Origin: Streptomyces sp. Tu 3180
GTDB taxonomy: Bacteria > Actinomycetota > Actinomycetes > Streptomycetales > Streptomycetaceae
Assembly (NCBI RefSeq): GCF_009852415.1
Contig: NZ_WOXS01000002.1
Span: 1,054,001-1,118,000, forward strand
Reading direction: 5' to 3'
Length of the DNA: 64,000 bases
The translations under genes were made by a program, and so were the position numbers. Below the pieces are notes generated by a model. That model was not told the DNA's origin. It saw nothing but the letters and a program-made list of their open reading frames with translations, and did not search any database. Shown one piece after another: positions 45,289 through 52,872 of the stretch. Position 1 is the first letter of the stretch. Every line of letters starts with the position of its first letter.

Positions 45289-46190
45289 GTTCTCTCGCCG
45301 TCCGCAAGTCCGCCCCGGCGGCCGGCACCGCGCCGGGCACCGCCCAGGCCCCCCCGCCGCGCCGGAGGATCGCGCTGATCCCGACGGTGACGCTGCTGAT
45401 CGGCGCCCTGTACTGCCTGCTGCCGGTGGCCTGGGTGGTGATCGCGTCCACGAAGTCGGGCAGCGAGCTGTTCTCCACGTTCACCTTCCTGCCGGGCACC
45501 GGGTTCGCCGAGAACCTGTCGGACCTCAGCGCCTACCGCGACGGCGTGTACTGGCAGTGGATGGGCAACTCCGCCCTCTACGCCGTCGTCGGCGCCCTGC
45601 TGTCGACGGCCGTGTCGGCGTTCAGCGGCTACGCGCTGGCGACCTACCGCTTCCGCGGGCGCGAGACCCTGTTCAACGTGCTGCTCGCGGGCGTGCTGAT
45701 GCCGCCGGTGATCCTCGCCGTCCCGCAGTACCTGCTGCTGGCGCAGGCCGACCTCACCGACTCCCGTCTGTCGGTGCTGCTGCCGCAGATCCTGTCGCCG
45801 TACGGCGTCTACCTCTCGCGGATCTACGCGGCCGCCGCGGTCCCCTCCGACGTGGTGGAGGCCGGGCGGATGGACGGCGCGGGCGAGTGGCGGATCTTCA
45901 CCCGGATCGCGCTGCCGATGATGGTGCCCGGTCTGGTGACGGTGTTCCTGTTCCAGTTCGTGGCCGTCTGGAACAACTTCCTGCTGCCGTACGTCATGCT
46001 CAGCGACGACGAGAAGTTCCCGATCACGCTCGGCCTGTACACCCTGCTCGAACAGGGCGCCAACACCCCGGCGCTGTACACGCTGGTGGTCACGGGCGCG
46101 TTCCTCGCGGTGTTCCCGCTGGTCGCGCTGTTCCTGGTGATCCAGCGGTTCTGGAGCCTCGACCTGCTCTCCGGGGCCGTAAAGTCATGA
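45285..46190 (+). CDS. ABC sugar transporter permease (MalG-like)
   Basis: 301 residues, six membrane helices (IALIPTVTLLIGALYCLLPVAWVVIAS and others), the EAA motif DVVEAGRMDGAGEWRIFTRIALPMM, and a C-terminal VIQRFWSLDLLSGAVKS typical of MalG relatives. It is coupled to the upstream permease by an ATGA overlap and to the LacI gene by another ATGA. It forms the channel with the MalF-like permease. Confidence 0.95.
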   Translation: MSSLAVRKSAPAAGTAPGTAQAPPPRRRIALIPTVTLLIGALYCLLPVAWVVIASTKSGSELFSTFTFLPGTGFAENLSDLSAYRDGVYWQWMGNSALYAVVGALLSTAVSAFSGYALATYRFRGRETLFNVLLAGVLMPPVILAVPQYLLLAQADLTDSRLSVLLPQILSPYGVYLSRIYAAAAVPSDVVEAGRMDGAGEWRIFTRIALPMMVPGLVTVFLFQFVAVWNNFLLPYVMLSDDEKFPITLGLYTLLEQGANTPALYTLVVTGAFLAVFPLVALFLVIQRFWSLDLLSGAVKS

Positions 46191-47218
46191 CCATGAGCAA
46201 CACGGGGGGCAGGCGCAAGCCGCCGACGATCCACGACGTGGCGCGCGAGGCCGGTGTCTCGCGCGGCACCGTCTCGCGCGTGCTCAACGGCGGCCACTAC
46301 GTCAGCCCGGCGGCCGCGGAAGCCGTCAACGCCGCGATCCGCAGGACGGGGTACGTCGTCAACCGGCACGCCCGCTCGCTGATCACCGGCCGTTCGGACT
46401 CGGTGGGCTTCCTGCTCACCGAGCCCCAGGAGCGGTTCTTCGAGGACCCCAACTTCAACGTCCTGCTGCGCGGTTGCACCCAGGCGCTGGCCGCGCACGA
46501 CATCCCGCTGCTGCTGATGCTGGCCGGCACGGACGACGAGCGGCGGCGCATCACGCGGTACATCACCGCCGGGCACGTCGACGGGGTGCTGCTGGTCTCC
46601 AGCCACTCCGGCGACCCCGTGGCCGAGGAACTGCGGGCGGCGGGCGTGCCGCTGGTCGCCTGCGGCAAGCCGATCGGGCTGGGCTCGAAGGTGAGTTACG
46701 TGGCCGCGGACGACCGGGACGGCGCCCGCGACATGGTGCGGCACCTGCTGGCGCTGGGGCGGCGGCGGATCGGCGTGGTGACCGGCCCGCTCGACACCCC
46801 GGGCGGTGTGGAGCGGCTCGCCGGTTACGAGGAGGTGCTCTCCGAGGCGGGCGTGGAGATCGACGAGCGGCTCGTCGTCTCCGGCGACTACAGCCGCGCC
46901 AGCGGTGAGGCGGGCGCGGAGCGGCTGCTGGCGCAGGCGCCGGACGTGGACGCCGTGTTCGTCGCCTCCGACCTGATGGCCCAGGGCGTGCTGACGGCAC
47001 TGCACCGGGCGGGGCGCCGGATCCCGGAGGACGTCGCGGTCGGCGGCTTCGACGACTCCCCCGCGGCCGTCGCCGCCAGCCCGGAGCTCACCACCATCCG
47101 CCAGCCCTGGGACCGCATCAGCACGGAGATGGTGCGGGTGCTGCTGGCCCAGATCGGGGGCGAGGACCCGGCGGCGGTGATCCTGCCGACGGAGCTGGTG
47201 AAGCGGGAGTCGACATAG
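46187..47218 (+). CDS. LacI family transcriptional repressor
   Basis: 343 residues: N-terminal LacI helix-turn-helix TIHDVAREAGVSRGTVSRVLN with hinge VVNRHARSLITGRS, then the periplasmic-binding-protein-like effector domain (VGFLLTEPQERFFEDPNFNVLLRGC ... VDGVLLVSSHSGD ... VAVGGFDDSPAAVAASPELTTIRQPW). The gene closes the transporter operon (4-bp ATGA overlap), and the operator in the divergent promoter region is its likely target. Probably relieved by a galactose-type oligosaccharide. Confidence 0.95.
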   Translation: MTMSNTGGRRKPPTIHDVAREAGVSRGTVSRVLNGGHYVSPAAAEAVNAAIRRTGYVVNRHARSLITGRSDSVGFLLTEPQERFFEDPNFNVLLRGCTQALAAHDIPLLLMLAGTDDERRRITRYITAGHVDGVLLVSSHSGDPVAEELRAAGVPLVACGKPIGLGSKVSYVAADDRDGARDMVRHLLALGRRRIGVVTGPLDTPGGVERLAGYEEVLSEAGVEIDERLVVSGDYSRASGEAGAERLLAQAPDVDAVFVASDLMAQGVLTALHRAGRRIPEDVAVGGFDDSPAAVAASPELTTIRQPWDRISTEMVRVLLAQIGGEDPAAVILPTELVKREST

Positions 47219-47468
47219 CGACGTGGCCGGAACGGCGAGGGACCTTCCCGGTTCTCGTGGCCGCAGCGGCGGGGAGGCTTCCCGGTCTCCGCGGGCCTCG
47301 GCGCACCGCACCGGCGACCGCCGGGTTCCGGGGCGCCGGCGGCGGCAAGCCGGGCGCCTCCGTGCGGGACCCGGCCGGCGACCTCGCCGGTCCCATCCGG
47401 GAACCACCCGTCTGACCTGCGCCGACGCTCCTCGACGGCCGTGCCGCTGCACCGTCGTCGCACGTTCA

Positions 47469-47479
47469 TTGAATATCAA
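47469..47479. promoter_or_regulatory. Candidate MarR operator
   Basis: TTGAATATCAA has inverted arms TTGA/TCAA around ATA, the shape of MarR sites, in an AT-rich patch (47465-47480) that also must contain the promoter of the MarR gene at 47500. Confidence 0.45.
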
Positions 47480-47499
47480 ACGAGTGTTACCGTTCGAGT

Positions 47500-47888
47500 A
47501 TGGCAGCGAACACGGCCGGGGCCGGGCTCGAGGAGCGGTGGCGGGACATCCTCGCGGTGCACGCGCGCACCCTGGGCGAGATCGACCGCGCGCTGCACCC
47601 GCACGGTCTCGGCGCCTCCGACTTCGAGGTGCTCGACCTGCTCGCGACCGCGCTGCCCCGGGGGGCGAGCAGTGCCGGGTGCAGAACCTGGTGGGCCGGG
47701 TCCACCTCAGCCAGAGCGCGCTGTCCCGCCTCATCGCCCGGCTGGAGAAGGACGGCCTGGTCGAGCGCAGCGTGTGCGTGGAGGACCGGCGCGGCGTGTA
47801 CGTGGCGCTCACGCAGAAGGGCCGTGACCTGCACGCCGAGGTGCTGCCGGTGCAGCGCGCCGCCCTGGCCCGTGCGCTGGGCGAGTAG
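47500..47888 (+). pseudogene. MarR family regulator with a one-base frameshift
   Basis: The frame from ATG 47500 encodes a normal MarR N-terminus (ERWRDILAVHARTLGEIDRALHPHGLGASDFEVLDLLATA). Near 47650-47665, at CCCCGGGGGG, the coding moves to the next frame, which continues QCRVQNLVGRVHLSQSALSRLIARLEKDGLVERSVCVEDRRGVYVALTQKGRDLHAEVLPVQRA, the winged helix and dimer helix (outline). Span length is 389 bp (3n+2), so one base is missing. Either a broken gene or an undercounted G run in the sequence. If the base is restored, the protein has about 129 residues. Confidence 0.8.
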
Positions 47889-47923
47889 GCGTACAGGTCG
47901 TCGGTCCTCGGGGTTCCGCCGGG

Positions 47924-48328
47924 CTACGGCCGGGCCAGCAGGGTGCGCACTCCCTCCGAGGTGAGCGTCAGACGGTGCTCGGAGCTGCCGTCGATGGTGA
48001 GGGACAGGTCCTCGGCCGGCCACTGCGCGGCGAGCGCGCCGAGCGGGACCAGGCGGTAGCGGGACACGAACGGCAGCAGCCCGGCCATCTCCAGTTCGGA
48101 GGTGAACACGGGCACCACCTGCGTACCGCCCGGCTGCTCCAGCACCGGAAGCGCCACCGCGCCCGGGTCGGCCGCCTCCTCGTCACCGGTGTCGTCGGGG
48201 ACCGGGATCAGGACGTCGCTGTTCGCGAGGGCGTCCAGCGCCGCCGTGTCCTCGGTGTTCTCCACGAGGGCGTCCAGCGCCCGCTGGGCGAGTGTGGGGA
48301 CGTTGTTCTCGTGCGCGGGTGTTTCCAT
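47924..48328 (-). CDS. SseB-like domain protein
   Basis: 134 residues from ATG 48328. The middle part (SDVLIPVPDDTGDEEAADPGAVALPVLEQPGGTQVVPVFTSELEMAGLLPFVSRYRLVPLGALAAQWPAEDLSLTIDGSSEH, in outline) fits the SseB N-terminal domain common in actinobacteria. Role unknown; some members are linked to ESX-type secretion, but no ESX genes are present. A gap of about 277 bp separates it from the Cmx gene end. Confidence 0.8.
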   Translation of the reverse strand: METPAHENNVPTLAQRALDALVENTEDTAALDALANSDVLIPVPDDTGDEEAADPGAVALPVLEQPGGTQVVPVFTSELEMAGLLPFVSRYRLVPLGALAAQWPAEDLSLTIDGSSEHRLTLTSEGVRTLLARP

Positions 48329-48605
48329 GACAGATTCCCTGGTAGCGGCGGTCGTGCGGCCCGCCCGGGACAAGATCCGCCCCAGCACGGTGCTGGACGC
48401 GTACCCGATCGCACGGGGCACAATCCTGCGGGCCCCGGGGTGTTCCGGGGCAGCGGACGGGTGGAGGTCCACCGCGCGTGGCGGGCGCGCCGGGCTCCGG
48501 CGGGTTCGGCGGGCGGCACGGAACGGGCGGGGGCGAGGCGCCCGCCGGAGTCGGGCGGCGGCCGTCGTACGCCGTCCGTCGATGTCCCGGGAGCGTCCGC
48601 ACGCC

Positions 48606-49784
48606 TCACCGGAGCACCTCGGTGCTCCGGCCGGCCGCGACCGCGGTGCGCAGGGGGAACGCGAGGAGCAGCGCGAGCGCGACGAGCAGGCCGCTCGCCC
48701 ACAACGGCCCGAGGTTCCCGAGCCCGGCGCCGAGGGTGGTCGCGGCGAGGAGGGGGCCGACGGCGGCGCCGACGTTGAGCGCCGCCGTCGCGTACGCGCC
48801 GGCCATGGTGGGGGCGCCCGCGGCCTCGTGGAGGACCCGCGTGATCAGGGTGCTGCCCAGCGCGAACGACAGCGCGCCCTGCACGAACGCGAGGACGAGC
48901 AGGGCGGCCGGCTCGTCGGCCAGCACCGCCAGGGCCGGCCAGCCGGCGGCCAGCAGCGGACCGCCGACCGCGAGGACCGGACCGGGACGCCGGTCGGACA
49001 GCCGGCCGGCGACGGTGACGCCGATGAAGGAACCGGCACCGAAGAGCACCAGGACCACGGAGACCCACCACTCGCCCAGCCCGGCGGTACCGGTCACCAC
49101 GGGGGCGAGGAAGGTGAAGCTCGCGAACGTCGCCGCGTTCACCAGCGCGCCGAGCAGCATCGCCAGGATCAGCCGCCGCCTCGTGAGCTGGGCGAGTTCC
49201 GCCCGCAGGGCCGGCCCGCCCGTTGCCTCCTGCTTCACGCGTCCCGCTGGAATCCCCTTCAGGATGCCGAGAGCGGCGGGCAGGCAGAGGGCGGCGACCG
49301 CCCAGAACACGGCCCGCCAGCCGAGCGACGTGCCGAGCACCGCCCCACCGGGGACACCGGCGATCGTGGCCACCGTCGTGCCCGACAGCAGCACGGCCAG
49401 GGCGCGTCCCTTCCTGTCGGGCGGGACCAGCGCGGCGGCAGCCGTCAGGGCGACGGCGAGGAAGCCGGCGTTCGCGAGCGCGGCGACGACCCGGGTGGCG
49501 AACATGACCGGGAAGCTCGTGGTGACGGCGCCCGTGACGTGAGCCGCCGCGAAGGCGAGGACGAAACCGAGAAGACAGGGGCGCCTGGGCCAGTCACGGG
49601 CGAGCGCGGCCACGAGGGGGGCGCCGACGGCCATGCCGATCGCGAAGGCCGAGGTGAGAACGCCTGCCGTCGCGACGGTGACGCCGAGATCCGAGGCGAT
49701 GTCCGGCAGGAGGCCGGCGAGCATGAACTCCGAGGTGCCCATGGCGAAGGCGGCCAGGGCGAGGAGGTACAAGGGGAGGGGCAT
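48606..49784 (-). CDS. cmx: Cmx/CmrA-type MFS exporter (chloramphenicol efflux family)
   Basis: A 392-residue major facilitator protein, 12 membrane helices. N-terminal PLYLLALAAFAMGTSEFMLAGLLPDIASDLGV and the antiporter motif C-like VLTSAFAIGMAVGAPLVAALARDWPRR are hallmarks of the Cmx/CmlR drug/H+ antiporters that give chloramphenicol resistance in Streptomyces and corynebacteria. ATG 49784 follows GGAG. Upstream there is a short reading frame and a hairpin (see the 49908 entry). The substrate is likely but not proven to be chloramphenicol. Confidence 0.85.
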   Translation of the reverse strand: MPLPLYLLALAAFAMGTSEFMLAGLLPDIASDLGVTVATAGVLTSAFAIGMAVGAPLVAALARDWPRRPCLLGFVLAFAAAHVTGAVTTSFPVMFATRVVAALANAGFLAVALTAAAALVPPDRKGRALAVLLSGTTVATIAGVPGGAVLGTSLGWRAVFWAVAALCLPAALGILKGIPAGRVKQEATGGPALRAELAQLTRRRLILAMLLGALVNAATFASFTFLAPVVTGTAGLGEWWVSVVLVLFGAGSFIGVTVAGRLSDRRPGPVLAVGGPLLAAGWPALAVLADEPAALLVLAFVQGALSFALGSTLITRVLHEAAGAPTMAGAYATAALNVGAAVGPLLAATTLGAGLGNLGPLWASGLLVALALLLAFPLRTAVAAGRSTEVLR

Positions 49785-49907
49785 CGAGTGGCTCCGAGGT
49801 GAGGAGAAGCACGAGAAGGTCATCTCGTCACCGCGGCCGGCCCCGGAGGCACACGCCGTCCCGCCGCGGAACGCGGCGCGACGACAGGACTGCGAACTCA
49901 GTGGTTC

Positions 49908-49973
49908 AGGGGGCCGACGGCGTGACCGGAGGCCCCCGCATCGTCCGACTCAGGACTCGACATGGCCCGCACG
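49908..49973 (-). CDS. Possible cmx leader peptide
   Basis: A 21-codon frame (ATG 49973 to TGA 49908-49910; starts MSSPESDDAG) lies about 120 bp upstream of cmx. It contains an inverted repeat, GGGGGCC (49919-49925) and GGCCCCC (49941-49947). Inducible chloramphenicol resistance genes often use a ribosome-stalling leader. Weak ribosome-binding site; speculative. Confidence 0.25.
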
Positions 49974-50235
49974 CTACCGGACCGGCGCCCGTCGAGGCAC
50001 CTCGGTGTCGCCGGGCGCCGGCCCGTGTCACCGCGTCATGTCCCGCAACAGCCGGGGCTCCCGGGGCCGCGAACACGTGCCGCGCGCCGATGGCGGCGAG
50101 CCGTCGGGGGAACGCGCGGTGCCCGTCACCTGCGGCCCGCCTGCTTCCGGGGGTGTCGCGGTCGTGGCCACCCGGGGGTGCGGGGGTCCGCACGGCCGGA
50201 ACGGCACCCCCTCCGAACCCCGCCGACACCGTGGC

Positions 50236-50241
50236 TATCAT
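50236..50241 (+). promoter_or_regulatory. Candidate gap -10 element
   Basis: TATCAT lies 32 bp upstream of the GTG at 50273, in the only AT-rich patch of the region (GGCTATCATATGAG). A -35 could not be recognised with confidence. Confidence 0.4.
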
Positions 50242-50272
50242 ATGAGCGCCGTCTAGCTCGAAAGATGATCCT

Positions 50273-51718
50273 GTGACTGTCAACGAAGACTCGTTCACCA
50301 ACTGGAAGCACCGCGAGGAGATCGCGGAGTCGATGATCCCGATCATCGGGAAGCTGCACCGCGAGCGGGACGTCACCGTCCTGCTGCACAGCCGCTCCTT
50401 GGTGAACAAGTCGGTGGTCAGCATCCTCAAGACCCACCGCTTCGCCCGGCAGATCGCCGGCGAGGAGCTCTCGGTCACCGAGACGCTGCCCTTCCTGCAG
50501 GCGCTCACCACGCTCGATCTCGGGCCGTCCCAGATCGACATCGGCATGCTCGCCGCGACCTACCGCGCCGACGACCGGGGCCTGTCGGTCGCGGAGTTCA
50601 CCGCCGAGGCCGTCGCCGGCGCCACCGGCGCCAACAAGATCGACCGGCGTGAGCCGCGCGACGTCGTCCTCTACGGCTTCGGCCGCATCGGCCGGCTCCT
50701 CGCCCGCCTGCTCATCGAGAAGGCCGGCTCCGGCAACGGCCTCAGGCTGCGCGCCATCGTGGTCCGCCAGGGCGGCGCCCAGGACATCGTCAAGCGGGCC
50801 TCGCTGCTGCGCCGCGACTCCGTGCACGGCCAGTTCCAGGGCACGATCACCGTCGACGAGGCGAACAGCACGATCGTCGCCAACGGCAACACCGTCAAGG
50901 TGATCTACGCGGGCGACCCGACGGAGATCGACTACACGGCGTACGGCATCAAGAACGCCATCCTCATCGACAACACCGGCAAGTGGCGCGACCGCGAGGG
51001 CCTCTCGCAGCACCTGCGTCCGGGCATCGACAAGGTGGTGCTGACCGCGCCCGGCAAGGGCGACGTGCCCAACATCGTGCACGGCGTCAACCACGACACC
51101 CTGAAGCCGGACGAGCGGGTCCTGTCCTGCGCGTCCTGCACCACCAACGCGATCGTCCCGCCGCTGAAGGCGATGGCGGACGAGTACGGCGTGCTGAGCG
51201 GCCACGTGGAGACCGTCCACTCGTTCACCAACGACCAGAACCTGCTGGACAACTACCACAAGTCCGAGCGCCGCGGCCGTTCGGCGCCGCTCAACATGGT
51301 GATCACCGAGACCGGTGCCGCCTCGGCCGTCGCCAAGGCGCTGCCCGACCTCAAGGCGACGATCACCGGCAGCTCGATCCGGGTCCCCGTGCCGGACGTC
51401 TCGATCGCGATCCTCAACCTCCGGCTGGGCCGGGCGACCGACCGCCAGGAGGTCCTCGACTACCTCCGCAACGTGTCGCTGACCTCGCCGCTGAAGCGCC
51501 AGATCGACTTCATCAGCGCCCCCGACGCGGTCTCCAGCGACTTCATCGGCTCGCGCCACGCCTCGATCGTCGACGCCGGCGCCCTGAAGGTCGAGGGCGA
51601 CAACGCGATCCTCTACCTCTGGTACGACAACGAGTTCGGCTACTCCTGCCAGGTCGTCCGCGTCGTGCAGCACGTCTCCGGAGTGGAGTACCCGACGTAC
51701 CCGGCCCCGGCGGTCTGA
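50273..51718 (+). CDS. gap: Glyceraldehyde-3-phosphate dehydrogenase, N-terminally extended
   Basis: A 481-residue GAPDH. Residues 1-125 are an extra helical domain (HREEIAESMIPIIGKLHRERDVTVLLHSRSLVNKSVVSILKTHRF, outline) absent from the usual 335-residue enzyme. The Rossmann motif is VVLYGFGRIGRLLARLL (131-147) and the catalytic Cys is Cys289 in SCASCTTNA; WYDNEFGYSCQVVRVV closes the fold. This long form is known as an accessory GAPDH in actinobacteria and some other bacteria. It converts GAP to 1,3-bisphosphoglycerate with NAD(P)+. GTG 50273. A strong terminator follows. Confidence 0.93.
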   Translation: MTVNEDSFTNWKHREEIAESMIPIIGKLHRERDVTVLLHSRSLVNKSVVSILKTHRFARQIAGEELSVTETLPFLQALTTLDLGPSQIDIGMLAATYRADDRGLSVAEFTAEAVAGATGANKIDRREPRDVVLYGFGRIGRLLARLLIEKAGSGNGLRLRAIVVRQGGAQDIVKRASLLRRDSVHGQFQGTITVDEANSTIVANGNTVKVIYAGDPTEIDYTAYGIKNAILIDNTGKWRDREGLSQHLRPGIDKVVLTAPGKGDVPNIVHGVNHDTLKPDERVLSCASCTTNAIVPPLKAMADEYGVLSGHVETVHSFTNDQNLLDNYHKSERRGRSAPLNMVITETGAASAVAKALPDLKATITGSSIRVPVPDVSIAILNLRLGRATDRQEVLDYLRNVSLTSPLKRQIDFISAPDAVSSDFIGSRHASIVDAGALKVEGDNAILYLWYDNEFGYSCQVVRVVQHVSGVEYPTYPAPAV

Positions 51719-51742
51719 TCCGGGGACACAGGGGGACACGAA

Positions 51743-51774
51743 GGCGGGGCCGGGGCGGGACGCCCGGCCCCGCC
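51743..51774 (+). terminator. gap terminator
   Basis: GGCGGGGCCGG (51743-51753) pairs perfectly with CCGGCCCCGCC (51764-51774) across a 10-base loop, 25 bp after the gap stop. Confidence 0.8.
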
Positions 51775-51879
51775 CCGTCGTGCGCGGCGGCGGGCCGGGC
51801 GACCGGCCGGTAAGGGGCGGATCGGTAACGATCGTCTTCAACGGGTTGCCCGGCCGCCCGTGGTTCCTAGTCTTCGGAC

Positions 51880-52848
51880 ATGCCCCTCTTCAGCAGTCGC
51901 ACCAGCAGACGTCCCCGTATCGCCCCGGAACTCGACGACGCCGGGCTGGCGCGCGTACTGGGGCGGTTGAGCAAGCGGAGCGGGGGCGGCCGGGCCCAGG
52001 ACGTGGCGCTCGTCTCCTCGGCGCTGGAGGAGGCCGGGGACGACTGGGACCGCCGCGCCCATCGGGCGTCCGTGCTGGCCGAGGCGACGGCCGACACGGG
52101 GATCGCGGCCGCCTGGCTGGCCCGGGAGCCGGAGCACGCCGACGCCCTGGTGCTGCACGCGTGGACCTGCCTGGCGCGCGGTCTGCGGGACGGACGGCTC
52201 GAGGACGCCGGGCAGGTGATCTCCCAGTGCCGTCGCGCCGCCGAGCTGAGACCGGAGGACCCGCTGCCGTGGGTGGTCCTGCTCGGCGTGGCGCGGGTCG
52301 AGCGGTACGCGCAGAACGAGGTCAACGCCATCTGGCGGGAGGCGACCGGACGCGACCGCTGGCACCGCGAGGCGTACCTGCAGATGCTCGCCTACCTGTC
52401 ACCGGAGGAGGGCGGTTCGAGCGCGGCCGTCCTCGACTTCGTCGACGTGGTGCGCACCCGCATCCCGGCCAACGCTCCGTGCGCCGCGGTCGAACTGACC
52501 GCGGCCGTCCGGCAGTACCAGGGGCTGGTGGCGCAGGGCGGCGTCCGCGCCATGACGGCCGGTCAGCTGTGGGACGGCGGCCAGGTCGCGGCCGCGCTGG
52601 ACCAGGCCGCCGCGCTGTGGGCGAAGCCGGGCTTCTTCCAGCACGCGGCGGCGCCGGCCGATCTGAACGTGCTGGCGTACGCGCTGTGCGCGGCCGGACG
52701 CGCCGCCGAGGCGCACCACGTGTTCCAGACGCTGCAGGGCATGGTCACGCCCTGGCCGTGGAACGCCGACGGACCCGCGATCCAGCGGTTCGAGCAGCAC
52801 CAGGCCAAGGCGGAGCGGGGACGGCAGGGCGGCGTCGGCGGAGCGTGA
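51880..52848 (+). CDS. Conserved helical (TPR-like) hypothetical protein
   Basis: 322 residues, all helical in character, with repeating A/L patterns such as AAAWLAREPEHADALVLHAWTCLARGLRDG and AGQVISQCRRAAELRPEDPLPWVVLLGVARVE that look like TPR or TPR-like helical pairs. The C-terminal half contains WREATGRDRWHREAYLQMLAYLSPEEGG and FHVFQTLQ-type helices. Similar proteins occur widely in Streptomyces; no function is assigned. Start ATG 51880 lacks a strong ribosome-binding site. Confidence 0.8.
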   Translation: MPLFSSRTSRRPRIAPELDDAGLARVLGRLSKRSGGGRAQDVALVSSALEEAGDDWDRRAHRASVLAEATADTGIAAAWLAREPEHADALVLHAWTCLARGLRDGRLEDAGQVISQCRRAAELRPEDPLPWVVLLGVARVERYAQNEVNAIWREATGRDRWHREAYLQMLAYLSPEEGGSSAAVLDFVDVVRTRIPANAPCAAVELTAAVRQYQGLVAQGGVRAMTAGQLWDGGQVAAALDQAAALWAKPGFFQHAAAPADLNVLAYALCAAGRAAEAHHVFQTLQGMVTPWPWNADGPAIQRFEQHQAKAERGRQGGVGGA

Positions 52849-52872
52849 CGCCCACCGGCCGCCGCTCCCCCG

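Larger units (their letters stand above)
49785..50272. promoter_or_regulatory. Divergent region between cmx and gap
   Basis: This 488-bp gap holds the cmx leader region (short frame at 49908-49973 and a 7-bp hairpin) on the minus strand and the gap promoter on the plus strand near 50236. No further gene is supported; other frames are Arg/Pro-rich. Confidence 0.5.

Noticed and set aside
47223..47499. Upstream extension of the second frame of the MarR gene as an independent gene
   Set aside because: Residues before the winged helix are Arg/Gly/Pro-rich and there is no ribosome-binding site; the frame belongs to the frameshifted MarR gene starting at 47500.
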